A stretch of DNA of 64,000 nucleotides from contig OZ020612.1 in assembly GCA_963971575.1 (NCBI GenBank), positions 66,461,869 to 66,525,868 on the forward strand, in the 5' to 3' direction. Below are positions 43,893-56,399 of the stretch, in pieces. Under the pieces are notes generated by a model. That model searched no databases, was not told the DNA's origin, and saw only the letters and a list, made by a program, of their open reading frames with translations. A program made the position numbers and the translations under genes. Source of the DNA: Liopterus haemorrhoidalis. Its lineage: Eukaryota > Arthropoda > Insecta > Coleoptera > Dytiscidae. Positions within the stretch are counted from its first letter, which is position 1. The number at the start of each line of letters is the position of its first letter.

Positions 43893-44590
43893 TTATTTAT
43901 ACGATACATTTTCTTCTGGACTTTATCTTTTTTTTTCAATTATTTTATTTTATATAGGGCTTTTGTTAGAATATCTCTGCTTTAGAAAGGTTTCCGAAAA
44001 CTGCTTTAGAGATACAATTATTTTTCTTTATTCTGTGTATTATTTTCATTTAATCTCGATGGTGCAATAATTTTTATATGAATAACAAAAAAAAACTATC
44101 TTTACACGGTTACATTATGTGTGTTGAATAGGATTTTTTGGAAGTACATTAGGCTTTATAAAAATAACGACAAAGAATAGTAATAAAAATGAAAATATAG
44201 AAAGTGAAATTTAAGATATTAAATGGGTAATTTGTTAATACCTCGCACGAATTAGAATTATTTGTCGGATTTTTTTATTTAATCTTGTTACTTAATTCTT
44301 ATTTATTTCTTTAAGTCAAGTGTGGTTGTAGAAAGCCTAAGACTTGGTGCTATGAAATTTTGTGACCTTGCTAGTAATTGTCGAGTTCCATAGACTTGGA
44401 GGACCATACGGCTTAGTACGTGCTATCATTATGGTTAAGTACAGGGACGTATTCAAATTAAACGGGTATTACTACGTAAGCACTTTTAAATTCAAAGGTC
44501 AATGTCCACATACAGATAGTCCTCGACTTACGACGTATTCGATTTACAACGAACCACATTTACGACCGTCCTGTTTAAAGTGTATTAGAG
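43893..44590. other. unassigned stretch
   Basis: AT-rich. AGTCCTCGACTTACGACG at 44519-44536 is like the end of a Tigger/pogo-type MITE, but no second end is found. Confidence 0.4.
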
Positions 44591-45156
44591 CAGAGGTTCT
44601 TAAACTGGGGTCCGCGTAGCCATTACCGGGGGTCCGCGAAACAATTTTGACATTAACTTTACATCCCCCAACTTTTCGCTTTTATTCAAATAACTCATTT
44701 AATAAAAATCCTACAAGGTCAAGGCTTTTTGTATTTGTTGTTATCTACTAATTATTGACAAAGTAAAATTATTTTGATTCAACTGCAAATTATTTACAGA
44801 AAACATTATAATAAGATCTATTTTGACCAATATTTGACTAAGAAATGTTTGTATGAGTTTAACGTATTATAATTTGTATAACTTTATTATAACTTTTTAA
44901 ATTCTTTTTACTACTATTTTTATTCATTTTATGTTTTTTATTCTATATACTATAAAAATGTTCATCTCTATAAATGCGCAAGACCATTTATTAAAATAAC
45001 CAGCGATACATTTTTACCAATATTTATTATAACGTAGTGCCTATGAGATTATTGAGCCAGAAAGAATGACGTAAAATGCCTAGGTGGGATGCGGTACCAA
45101 AAAAAAAAATGTTGTTCAAGAGGAGTCCTCGGACAACATAAGTTTAAGAACCCCTG
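44591..45156 (+). mobile_element. hAT-like MITE without matching flanks
   Basis: CAGAGGTTCTTAAACTGGGG and AAGTTTAAGAACCCCTG are inverted ends, with GGTCCGCG repeats inside the left end. The flanks TATTAGAG and TGGGCCTC do not match, so one side has probably been rearranged. Confidence 0.65.
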
Positions 45157-45544
45157 TGGGCCTCCCCCCCCCCCAGGGCCAGCAGAATTAGCACAATTTT
45201 TATAAAACACTAGCAGATTACACGGCGCTGCTCGAGGAGTTGAAGATAAAATTTGTTAACCACAACAGTAATTAATTTTTAAATTACTTCATTGTAAACA
45301 ATATTGGCACTTTTTTTCATACAAATAAACATTTGTTTAAGATTGCCTACTCTTGATAAAGCGACATAATTATTGTTCAAGTGAAAATACATCACTTTCC
45401 AAATATGCTCCAATGAATTATATGAAGGGCAGCGTTGATCCTTTTTCCCCCTGACACGTCGACTAAGACATTTGCCCAGTCAAATGATAAAACTGTTTTA
45501 AACAATAATTTTTAATAAATTTTTAGCATAAACAGTTTTTTTTT

Positions 45545-45700
45545 AGCAGTTGAATAGGTACTCTAAAACTGCAGTAAATAGTTTTGGGGAAATTGTATCT
45601 CCCTGTCTTACTCCTCGTTCAATTTCGATTGCTTTTGATCTGTCATGAAGTACAAAACTAGCTGTTGCTTTAGTGTTGATATATGTTATTTCCATGGGTT
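45545..45700 (-). pseudogene. RTE reverse transcriptase fragment
   Basis: The minus strand reads EITYINTKATASFVLHD then IEIERGVRQGDTISPKLFTA and VLEYLFN. GVRQGDTISPKLF is the RT motif of RTE-type elements. About 50 codons remain. Confidence 0.8.
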
Positions 45701-45800
45701 TCTATTACTATGTTCCAATTCAGAATACTGGATCTGTTTAGACAGACAACCATCTTCAATTCGGGTAACATGAGCTACCCATCTTAAGTTATTTTTGTAT
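45701..45800 (-). pseudogene. non-LTR ORF2 tail fragment, out of order
   Basis: NNLRWVAHVTRIEDGCLSKQ on the minus strand is the RLxWxGHVxRM tail. It lies upstream of the RT motif at 45545-45700 on the same strand, the reverse of the normal order, so two insertions or a rearrangement are joined here. Confidence 0.6.
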
Positions 45801-46408
45801 ACCAGTGCTTCAAAGAGTCATTCAGTGGATGCAACATGCGATAATTATGAAAAGTGAAAAATAAAGATCTGTAGACATCTTTGAAAACAAATTACTTCTC
45901 TGAATCTTTGGTCTCATCCAGATTATTGGTAAATGATTTACAGGGTACTGCTGTAGACTGTTTATTTTTTAAAATACAACAGCCTCCATAAAGTGTAAGA
46001 AATCTTTAATGTCCATCTAATAAATACTGTACCGTTGTACAGCAAGTAATAAGAAATGCAATTTAATTTGCTACCGTTTACGAGGTATGGTCTGTACAAT
46101 AAACATGAGTGACGTTCAAGTTAACAGCAGTATCCAGAGTGGCAATGTCTGCCTATTCTTTATCTCGGACCTCTCGTTAATTTATCTACATCGCATAGGC
46201 ATGCGAAACGCGAACTTCTTTCAACTTCTAACGAGATGTTCTTCTGATACTCAAAGAAATACACCAACACTTCTAGATTGGAAGGGAAATTACTAACATT
46301 AGATTAATGCACTGCCATCTTATTATTTATGTTTGTTGCAAATTCTCTTCACATATTCGGAACTAAATTAAAATTTACTTATAATTACAAAATAATATAA
46401 CTTTTAGA
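45801..46408. other. unassigned stretch
   Basis: A 69-codon plus frame at 46087 has no recognised motif. Confidence 0.4.
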
Positions 46409-46416
46409 TACTAAAC

Positions 46417-47537
46417 CAGTGGTTCCCAACCTTATCTAAGGTACGGAACACTTACGCAAGAAAATTTTTTTGACGGAACACTTACCTTAAATTTAAATGA
46501 AATTTTTGTAAGCTGTGTTTTTATAAAATTGGAAAATTACAATTTGAAACAAATATTTATAATTATACCTTAATATTTATTTAAAAAAATCTATTCCTAT
46601 AATTATAATATATTATTAAAAAAAAAAAAAAAAAACATTTAATGTAGAACTTGTGATTGGTGTTTTTTACATATTTCTTGTATGTTGAGACATAATCAAG
46701 AGAATGACACCCTCATTTCTTCCCCCAAATTTGTTAATCTTTCTCTTTTTTTAGTTTTTATGTTGGTTAATGTGAAAAACCCTACTTCACATAAATATGA
46801 AGTTGAAAAACAAGGTAAAATTTTTATGGCTTTTTTTGATATTTGTGGGTATTCTTGTTGGACAGATATTCAGAATTCGTCAAGACTCGTTTCAGCGTTT
46901 TTAATTTTCAAAGTGCGGTCACATGACAAGGATATATGCTCTTCTCCCTCTGACACATTAAATTCAAAATTATTAAGTAATTATTTTGAAAAAGGATTTC
47001 TAATCCAGTCGTATTTCTCTGTGTCCAGAGAAGGAAAATATTTTCGTATGTTGCTGTCCAGTATTGATAAATGTTGTGATATCAAGGAAACACAATCGCT
47101 GATATTGCTGGACACACATGCTAAGATTATTTTCTTCTACTCTTGTTTTTCAAAGAATGATCTTCTTGTGGAAAGCTGATAGTTTGTCTGTTGATGTTAA
47201 TTTGCACCCTGCATACTCGTATTGACAGTGTTCAAATAATTAAAATATCTGTTAAATAGCCCAATTTAGCGCACCACATATCATTCTTAAGGTCTTGCGC
47301 GAAGTACCTATTTTCCTATTCGCAGAACACAAGCAATCTTTTTTTAGTTGTAGTATACGAGAAAACACCTTTCCTCGAGAAAGCCACCTTATTATAAAGT
47401 AAGCCTTCATATTTTGCTCCCATTGCTAAACCACTTTCCGGGGAACGCCAACTTCATTAGTACATAATTATCGAGGAACACTTTTGAAATGCTTGCGGAA
47501 CACCAGTGTTCCGCGGAACACTGGTTGAGAACCACTG
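46417..47537 (-). mobile_element. hAT element, perfect 8-bp duplication TACTAAAC
   Basis: CAGTGGTTCCCAACCTTATC and GGTTGAGAACCACTG are inverted. TACTAAAC lies at 46409-46416 and 47538-47545. ACGGAACACTTAC and GGAACACT repeats lie just inside the ends. It encodes a truncated transposase on the minus strand. Confidence 0.95.
46682..47440 (-). pseudogene. hAT transposase C-terminal third (ZBED5-like)
   Basis: Minus strand from about 47430: MGAKYEGLLYNKVAFSRKGV, YFAQDLKNDMWCAKLGYLTDI, NIRKYFPSLDTEKYDWIRNP, NAETSLDEF, a TGA in place of Trp, ISVQQEYPQISKKAIKILPC, FSTSYLCEVGFFTLTNIKTK and LGEEMRVSFS. These are in the order of the ZBED5/SCAND3-like hAT transposase C-terminus, including the FSTSYLCExGF dimerisation block. 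The catalytic N-terminal half is deleted. The 165-codon frame open on the plus strand is only the complement of this gene. Confidence 0.85.
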
Positions 47538-47545
47538 TACTAAAC

Positions 47546-48400
47546 TGATATTTTTACAGTTTTCAGAAACGTATGAGTCAAAAATTGGAATGATCAGAAA
47601 TACCACAATTTTTTTCTAGAACTAACAAACTAAGGATTTAAACCACAAGTCGCTACCACTTACCATTTTCTAGATATAATTTTTAATAATTTACTACTAA
47701 GCGATTTAGAAAGAATGTCACTTAACTTAATATTACTTACATCTGTAATCATCTTTTGTTGTTATTGCGTAAGTTTCCAACTAAGTCATAAAAGTCATAC
47801 TAATTTTATAATAATTTTAATGTCGCATTAAATTTTTATTGACAAGTCTGAACTATGAAAAACTATCAAAATGTTTCGAAAGACTTCAACAGCCAATCTA
47901 GCAAATAAAATTCAACTCATCCGGTGTTCAACACGAAATATTATACTTAAGAAATTTAAGGTATTTAGTATGGGACGACATTTTTTGTTGTAATCGCGTC
48001 AAAATAGAAACATTTTTGAAAATTATTTTTCGTTCGTTAGTCTTAAGACCGTGAAATCTATTTCCTATTTAACTTGCTATAGTCTATTTTTAAACGGAGA
48101 AGTAAATTCAAATGTCGCATTTACACTATTACAAGTCACTAAATTTCTTTTTACGGGAAAATTGAACATAACAAACATCTATAATTGTAAGAGATGTATT
48201 AATTTATTTTAGCGAATCTATATTAATAAAATAGGAGGTTTTATCTGTTCTTTTATTTTTTCGGTCTCATATTTGGTTTCTGCACGTTCCAGATGATTAT
48301 AAGACGATATACAAAAAAAAAACTAATTTTTTATTCTAGGGGGGTGTAAAAAAACTTAAAATAGCTCCCTTATTATTGACTAAGCAGAAAAATGTATACA
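47546..48400. other. unassigned stretch
   Basis: AT-rich. No gene or element is recognised. Confidence 0.5.
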
Positions 48401-48408
48401 ACAAAAAA

Positions 48409-49138
48409 TTGATGTGACGTGTGAATTTTCACACATTTCTGGGTTTTGCAGGTATTTAGTAAATGAATGATGATTATTTGGGATGCCAAAACAAATTTTA
48501 TGTCAAAATATTTTTTTATGAATTTTAATTCGAATGCTTAATGCCATTATTTAAGTTTCTAAATATGTGCAGTATTTTTTTTTATATAGCAAGGTTCATT
48601 AAGATTTTGAAAATTGCGCCTATGGCTTCCATTGGTTGTTTAAATCATAAGCCCCACCTTCTGATTTCGTCAAACATAGAATTAAATTATAATTTCAACA
48701 CTTCCCATTGATTATTAAATTTACGCTTTTAAAAATTAAATGCAACATTTAGCAAAATATAACTAGAATTTTGACAAAATAATTTAAACAAAATAAAAAT
48801 GCAAAAAAAAAACAGAAAAAATAAAAGGAACGGGATTCGAACTCTAGTTTACAAATTAGAGAGCGCACGACAAAACCAACTACGCTACTAGAGCTACTGA
48901 TCTGGCATATTACATAGCAAATTAAATATTTAACATATTTTAGTTAAAAACACAAAAAATGCGTTTTTTTCCAAAAACATAATTTGATCAAAAATTCCTG
49001 TTGTACTATTCCGGTTCACACCAATATACATTACTTAGAATTTTTTCAGATTTTTAGTCTAAACCATCTGGGCTACAGGTTGTGCGGCAAAAATTTTTTT
49101 TGCACAGTTTTGTCAAAAATTGTTTCAAAATAATTTCT
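48409..49138 (+). repeat. family B element, copy B5 (right end missing)
   Basis: TTGATGTGACGTGTGAATTTTC, GGGTTTTGCAGGTATTTAGT and GCCTATGGCTTCCATTGGTT match B1 and B2. The copy ends near AAAATAATTT at 49138, before the microsatellite part. Confidence 0.7.
48826..48894 (-). other. tRNA-like module of B5
   Basis: Minus strand: CTAGTAGCGTAGTTGGTTTT and CTAGAGTTCGAATCCCG are close to A- and B-box consensus. Followed by TTTTATTTTTTC, a possible Pol III stop. Confidence 0.65.
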
Positions 49139-49407
49139 CTAATAAAAATAAACATGTATCTTACTTATTATTGACTTAACAGCAAAATCATATATGACAA
49201 AAATAATTTATAATAAGAAAATCAAAGTGCTGGGTTTTGCCCTTTTTCCCAGCGTAACTAATTGTGTGTGGCAACATAGTATTAAAAACTATTGTTAAAA
49301 AATAATAAAATATTTATACTTGAATACATAGAAATACAATTAGGCATATGTATAACCAATATGTAATCTTATTTTTTAAATTTGTACTTTAATTGCCTGG
49401 CAATAAA

Positions 49408-49411
<4 letters not shown>

Positions 49412-49496
<85 letters not shown>
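49412..49496 (+). repeat. (TA)n microsatellite
   Basis: About 42 TA units without interruption. Confidence 0.95.
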
Positions 49497-49500
<4 letters not shown>

Positions 49501-49603
49501 AGAAAACAAATATTATTTTTCATTTAGATGAGTATTTGGAGAGTTACTGAGGTATACCCTAAAACTAAACTTTTAAAATATCTCCCTAATTATTGACTAA
49601 AGT

Positions 49604-50107
49604 TGCATTCACAGTTACCAAATTATACTTACAATTTAGAATTATAATCAAGTATTATATTTATACTTAGGGAGCATTCATACATACCAAATCATAAGTA
49701 TGATTAGTAAGTGCTACCATCTGTAGTTACGAACAAAAATTACTATTGCATGGATCCACCATCTACGTTTTCAACCTTATTTTATTTTTAAATATGCTAA
49801 AATGGTCTTAGATTTTCCTCTACGAATTATTTTGGCAGTTATATGATCATAATTGTAGTATTTTTGCATGTCGTATCTATTTTGACATTTCAAATTTACT
49901 TATAGGTTACTTTCTGTCTCTCTCGCTAAGTGTAAATCATAAGTATAAGTATAAGCATGAAGTTTGCTAACTTTTAAATTATACTTATAATTAAGACTCT
50001 TAAGTACGTTTGTGTGAATTGTTACGTAGGAGGCAGTATGACAAACTTCTAGGTATAAATGTAAATCATAAGTATAATTATAATTAGGGAAGTGTGAATG
50101 CAGCTTT
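49604..50107 (+). mobile_element. MITE with TGCATTCACA ends
   Basis: AAAGTTGCATTCACAGTTAC and GTGTGAATGCAGCTTT are inverted, with imperfect complementarity inward (ATTATACTTACAA and CATAAGTATAATTAT). Many AAATCATAAGTATAA words recur inside. The target duplication is unclear. Confidence 0.65.
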
Positions 50108-51090
50108 AACAGCGAAAACGTATATTAAATAAATAATAAATAATAAAAAAATAAGTTAAAAGGCACACTATTTTAATTTATTATTTATTTAATACATTTT
50201 ACATTTATTATTTAATACATTTTGTACATGCCATTTTACATAAAATCGAATTAAACTATTTTTCTTTTTTTTTTCACAAAGAAAAGCCTGAGAAAGCCTG
50301 TAAAACTGCTTTGTACAATCTTAAAATTATACATTTATAAACTAAGCTCAAAATTGAGCGTGTACTATATCAGTTTTATAAATATAGATATCAGTAGTAT
50401 TTTTTTCTTGATGTGGGGGTTTATTTCAGCTTGGTTTAAAAAATAATTGAGAAAACTATTGCGAAAATAATAATTAGATAAATCAAAATGCAAAATAGGA
50501 AAATACAGTGTATGTGTATATGTGTTCGAAAATTGTTATATATCTCTAAAGCTGGATACAAAAAATTTAAAAAAAAACAAAAGAAAACACAATGTAACTA
50601 ACACTATAAAATTAAATCTTGAAATATCTCACTTATTTACTTTATATCAAAAATATATATGAAGAAACATTTATTTATTTTTTTCTTCAGTGTAGTTTTT
50701 AATTATAATATTATTTAGGGGGTAAGGGGAGTGTTAATGTATAAGGTGTCAACCCATGAGGTTGAAATATCTGCGAAAAGTGTAGAGCAAGCTGGTGTTC
50801 TAAGCGCGCTAATATGAATGAATGCCTGTTATCTGAGCGAGTCTATAAAGTATACAGCCGGGAGTCGTTGGCATGAAGGTAGTATTTAACGATGCAATCA
50901 AATACCGCAAATAATATATAAACTAAAGGTTTTAATGGACCACAAACTATTCGAAAATGCGTTTGAATAATTGACGTTTTATTATTTGAGTAATTTGCAT
51001 ATGCATTTATAAATATTATCTTTTGTAATGCTTTAAATTTCTATTTATAGACATATTTAATATTCATGCGTATTTTAATTTCCTACATCT
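50108..51090. other. unassigned stretch
   Basis: AT-rich. GGTTGAAATATCTGCGAAAA and the sequence to 50880 show no open frame or element end. Confidence 0.45.
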
Positions 51091-51094
51091 AAAT

Positions 51095-51500
51095 ATATAA
51101 AAGGCAACGTCTTTCTCCTTCTCTTTTTGTCTGTCCGTATGATCAGTTTTCACTCGAGAACTGCTTATCCGATTTTAATGCAATTCTTTTCTATCTGTAG
51201 CTTCATCATCTGGTCAGGTAGTGACTGTTTTATTAAAGTTTCCGACTGTTTTATTCGCCGATTCAGTAGTTCCAAAGATATAATGATATCTGTGCGCGCG
51301 TTGTAAACGAAATCAATATTTTCCGTTCTTATTTAACGCATTTTCTTGAAATTATCAGCGACAAAATTGGTACACTAATACATACACAAATCAGAATTGA
51401 AAGAATTTTTAAAATTTGTTTAATAGATACAAAGTTACGACAACTTTTACTGGAAAAGTAATTTTGGGTCAGTTTGAATCTCTCTCTATCCCGTACTTAT
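51095..51500 (+). repeat. Helitron-like non-coding fragment
   Basis: ATATATAAAAGGCAACGTCT, TCCGATTTTAATGCAATTCT, TCAGTAGTTCCAAAGATATA and CTGTGCGCGCGTT, with ATTTTCTTGAAATTATCAGCG, resemble the Helitron tail at 13845-14160. Exact ends are not seen. Confidence 0.4.
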
Positions 51501-52588
51501 ATGTCTGTCGACACGGATGTAGATGAGCAAGATATCATTCACTATCCAGTCAAATTCTTGAATTTTCTAACCCTTTAAGAATTATATATAAATACAGTGA
51601 TTTACTTGAGTGTTAAAAAATTATATTTTTTCATTATCAAAAAACTTTAATATCTCGAAAAATTGATCTAATAAAAAATTTCGGTTAAACTAATCCGGTT
51701 CACAACAATGTATGTTACTTATTATTTATTTATATATTTATTTTTTTTTTTAATTTATAAATCAAGTCCTTTCGATTACAGAGTATAAGACTACCAAGTA
51801 AAAAAAAGTAGTAATAAAAATCGTCTGAATTTTTTTTTTTTTTTTAAGTTATTCTTCGTTCACTAATATACGATTTTAGAGCTTTCTTTGGATCTGTTCA
51901 GTAGTTCCAAATATAAGATATTCGCGCAGGTAAATCAAAATTCCTATTTTCGGTTTATATGTAAGTTAAGTTTTAGGTTGTGTGAAAAATATTTTGAAAT
52001 TTTTTTAAAAGTTAGATGGATTTTAATAAAATTACTATTTTATGTATTCTATCAATTTATTTGAAAAATCACAAAAAAAAGAAACTGATTAAAAAGAAGA
52101 GAAAATGATAAAAATCAAAATTATTACTTATTCATTAAATATTTTTTGAATTTCCGAATTATCTAAATTTCTGCAAAATGTTTTAACGTATTTTTTTTAT
52201 GATATTATTTAATTATTTCGATCTATCTAATTCGGGGTTAAAATATAATATAAACCAGTGGCGAAGGGAAGCCTTCGCTAGACTTGCCCTCCCATAAAAA
52301 AATAATAATAAAAAATAAATAAAACAAAAAATAAAAATAAAAGATTTAGGTAAACCTTCAAAAATACATCAAATTATGTTTTATACAAATTTTTGTCCAA
52401 AGCTTGGTTTACTAGTTATGAATTTTTTTAAATTTTAAAGTTTTATATCTTCCTTTTCCGGTTTCGGATCTTTATAAAAAAAACAATAGGGTTCTTCCCA
52501 ATTATTAGGAAAATTTTTTAGAAACAGAACGAACTCTCTAAGTTAAACCGTTCTTGAGTTATCGTGTATACACACACAGACACACAAC
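51500..52588. other. unassigned stretch
   Basis: AT-rich, ending in an ACACAC-rich tract at 52566-52591 where the next retrotransposon is inserted. Confidence 0.4.
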
Positions 52589-52589
52589 A

Positions 52590-53845
52590 CACATGGGGAA
52601 GCTGTGGAGTATAGGAGAGAGGAAGTTTAGCAACGATATTAGATGGAGATTGAGGTTGTTTGACGCCGTGGTGAAGAACATCCTGCTATATGGGGTGGAA
52701 ATTTGGGGATGGAAGGAATGGGAGAAGGTAGAACGAGTACAGGAGAGGTATTTGAGATGGATCTTAGGAGTAGATAGAACAACACCAGGGTATATTGTAA
52801 GAGAGGAACTGAAAAGGGATAAGATGAAAGTGGGTACAGGAAGGAGGGCGGTTAAGTACGAGGAGAAAGTTAGAATAGAAACAGACAAAAAAATAATGAG
52901 GGAATGCTGGGAGGAAAGAGCCAGAGAGGAACAGAAAGGAAGATGGTACGCATGGGGGGAGATGAGAAAGGAGTATTACTGGAGATGCGGAGTGGATGCG
53001 ACAGAGGTGGAAAGGAGAAGAAAATACGGGATAAGCGTGATTGAGGAGTTGTGGAGGAGGGATAAGGAAGTGGGGGGAGCAAGAAAGGACAGTCAGCATA
53101 GACAAATCAAGGAGCGCAGGGAGATATAAGGAGGTCAGAACTATAGGGGGTACCAAGCTACTTAAAAGGAGAAAGAGGAAGGTCAGGACGGAGAGTTAGG
53201 AGGATTGCGAGGCTAAGGTGCGGGAATGAAGAGAGAGGAAATAGATATTGTAGGAAACAGGAGGAAAAGATGTGCTGGATGTGCAGGGAGGAGGAGGAAG
53301 ATATAGAGCACCTCGCGAAGAGGTGTAGAGAGATGACAGTATGGTCGGGGAGCACATTAGACCTGTTGCACAAAGATGGAAGGGGGGAGAGGTGGGCGAG
53401 GAAATTAGAGGCAAGGATGGAGATTGGGGAAGGATAACAGGAAGGCGTAAAGAAAAGAATGAGGAGACCCGGAGGGAAGCAGAAGGGGAGAAATGGAAGG
53501 AAGGAAGGGGGATGAGGTTACCTAGAAATGGGGAGGACGGAAGGGAGATAGGAGGATGGGTGAAGAAATGGTTGGAAGGGAAGAGAATGAAATAAAATAA
53601 AATAAAGCAAAGATGGGCGAAAGAACAGGAAGCAAGAAGGAAGGAGATCGGAGAGGGAATCCAGAACGAGAACAGGAAGAAGGGGAGGGGCATTGGAGCA
53701 AGAAGATAGAAAAGAGAAAAAACATTGTAAATTGTAGTGGATTGTTATTTATTTATTTTTGGATTGATTTTATTTGGTTTTATTTTTTGTAATGGCTAAT
53801 ACCCTGAACGCCGCAAGGCCTAGGGAAATAAAGAATATATATATA
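52590..53845 (+). pseudogene. R1-like non-LTR retrotransposon C-terminus and 3' UTR
   Basis: The frame from 52593 reads MGKLWSIGERKFSNDIRWRL, LFDAVVKNILLYGVEIWGWK, ERVQERYLRWILGVDRTTPG, YIVREELKRDKMKVGTGRRA and stops at 53129. In a shifted frame RLRCGNEERGNRYCR and CWMCREEEEDIEHLAKRC follow, a CCHC finger of the ORF2 C-terminus. The order matches R1/Loa-like insect elements. It ends in a 3' UTR with GAACGCCGCAAGGCC and AATAAAGAATATATA. The coding strand is strikingly purine-rich and more GC-rich than its surroundings. The RT domain is missing (5' truncation into an ACAC tract). Confidence 0.8.
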
Positions 53846-55068
53846 AGCCATATCTAAACTATTAATTACAAAAAAATTAAGCGGGATGAAATGACCATCA
53901 AAAATGCAACGTTGCCTTCCAGACTAGAATTATAAATTGCTTACTTTAATTATCTTTTGAAAATTTCTTCGACACCAGGATAACTCGTATTAGTTACCCT
54001 GATGTCCTGATTAAATTGCGGCTTCTTAAATCTAATTTAAATAAGGTTTTTGTTGAAATATATCTTTGTTGCAGAAAGGTTCTCGACTTGTACTGTAGAA
54101 AAGCTTTATTATGGTTCCGTAAAATTTGCTGTGCGCCTATGATAGAACACATTTGTCCATAGCAATTGAATTCGCCGCCCCTGATTCAATTAGTCGATAT
54201 CTATATATTATTTCGCGATACGGTGGTGAAATAAACCAATTTGGATCTAACACGGTACAGTTGAGATAGTACATACGAGACTTAGAATCTGCATAAGAGA
54301 CTATCAAGTACAGATAAATCACGGCTAGAATACACGATTCGTCCTTGGCGAAAAGCACGCTACACACAACATCATAAATTCACATTTTAAAACTTAATAC
54401 AGGATTGGATACAGGATATTTTACCGATTAAACATACTTTAGAAACAGTAAAACACATTATTATTTCGTACGGTATAATAGGAGATTTTCAAGTCACGAT
54501 TAGCGCCCTCTGACTTAACATAACGACTATTTTTTACGGTACTCGAGACCACCGACTATACGTGCCCTCTGAAGCACGCCCCATATTCCCGAATATTAAT
54601 TCAGATATACAAGTACTTATTCAAGAAAAGGCTGAGTGGACCTACAGATGCAAGGATTAAGATAATTATCTTTCACCAGTTCGTTTATCCACGATCCTAC
54701 ACTTACAAAGCGAGTAAGCTGGCTACACTACTGTAACCGCAGTAAAACACTCAAAGTTACCTTTTATTAAATCTCCAATTAACTCTCAAAGTTCCCAAAT
54801 GTGACTAAAACACTTTTTAGTCTCTACTGCTGAACTTTATTCAAAATTATAGTATCTCTACCCGTGGTACACCTAAAGACATTCATTTAACAAATGTCCC
54901 CACTGCCTTTTTTACACTTTTATACTTTTTTCGGCATATTTCTAAAAATTGTGCCCAGATGATCCGTCTTTTAGGAAGACGTTGTTTGCAATGTATTAAT
55001 TGTCAAGCAATATTTTCTCCATGTGAAAAATCCCAGCGATCTTTTTAGCTTTGCGTAGTATCTAAATC
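53846..55068. other. unassigned stretch
   Basis: No gene is recognised. A 76-codon minus frame at 54137-54367 has no known motif. GCGCCCTCTGACTTAACATA near 54506 may be an element edge. Confidence 0.4.
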
Positions 55069-55689
55069 CATTAAATCATAGATTCCCAACCTTTTATGGA
55101 TCATCACCCCCTTTACAAGATAAAAAAAAATTCCAACGCCCCCTCTCTCCCATAATAGTTTAACCCGATTAAACACTTATTTTAATATTTGGTTAAACTT
55201 CAACCAAATATTAAAATATGATTGCACATTGTCTATATTTTATTTATCTACCTATTATGGTCTATTTCAAAGTAGAAAAAAGTAGATAGCGCCGCGAACC
55301 GAGTACGATTTACACTGATCAAATACAGTATAGCGGGAAATTTAAAATAAGTTACAACTAGGGCATGGGCGTAGCAACTGGGTTAGCAAATGATTTTTTT
55401 TTTTAATATAAAAAAAGTTTATAAGATATTGAAATAAACAAGGCAGATAATACACTTACGTTATTTATACAACATAAATTCAGTTTAATGGGAAATTTGA
55501 AAAAGTTAAAAAAATATTAATTTTAAAAATTATGTACTATATATGTATAAAATGAGAGATTTGGCTAAAACAGTTTAAATAAAGCAACAAACAATATATC
55601 TTCAGAGCTAAAGTTTCTTATTTAAATAATTATTGTAAATAAAAATTAAAAATATATGTATATATGAAGGTCTAAAAATTATATCAATA

Positions 55690-55770
55690 ACTTCTTCTTT
55701 GGGCACAATCAGCTGGGCTGTCTTTTGGCCTCACATTAGTCCTCTCTCTTGATCTGTTAATTATCAAGTG
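55690..55770 (-). repeat. RTE 3' end fragment
   Basis: Minus strand: AACAGATCAAGAGAGAGGAC, GTGAGGCCAAAAGACAGCCC and GTGCCCAAAGAAGAAG, as at 32195-32295. Confidence 0.55.
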
Positions 55771-56399
55771 TCAAAAAATATTTATATGTCAGATAACCTA
55801 AAATAAATATAACTGCGTAAAAACAAATTACATGGAGAATTTTCTCCATAAAATCTACGCCAAGAAGATAAATAAAAGTCTAAATATGTAAATAATAACA
55901 AAATATATGAGAAAAATTAAATAATATAAATAATATATATTTCCAATGTACGACACTGAACATCTGTCAACTTGGACTAAAAACAATATTTTTAAAGTGT
56001 AATAGGGATGACGATCTAAACCAATCCGAAGCAAGGACAAACAGCTCCTATCTTCTTACACACATTTTTCTACTTTGAAATAGACCATAGGAATCACAAA
56101 GTAAAAATTAAAAAGGCCAAATTTAGTAGATTAGAAATATGTATGTTTATTAAAATTTAAAAATCAATAAGTAATAAAAATGCAATCAAATACAATCAAA
56201 TATGTAGGGTTCGGGTTAATACTTATTTACGCGATAACAATAAGAGGGAAATTTTAAATTTAGATAGTTAGACAGATAAATAAAATTTTTATTCATGAAA
56301 ACGGTATTTTAAAAGTACTTTATTATTAATTTCTTAAAAGATACGCCGCCCCCTTCTTGCCTTAATGCCCTCTATTTGTCTATGGGGGGATGTCTATAC

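Noticed and set aside
46682..47179. 165-codon plus-strand protein
   Set aside because: The minus strand carries a recognisable hAT transposase C-terminus at the same place.
52559..53725. Several long minus-strand frames rich in Pro, Ser and Leu
   Set aside because: They are shadows of the purine-rich R1-like coding strand, which has few stop codons in reverse.
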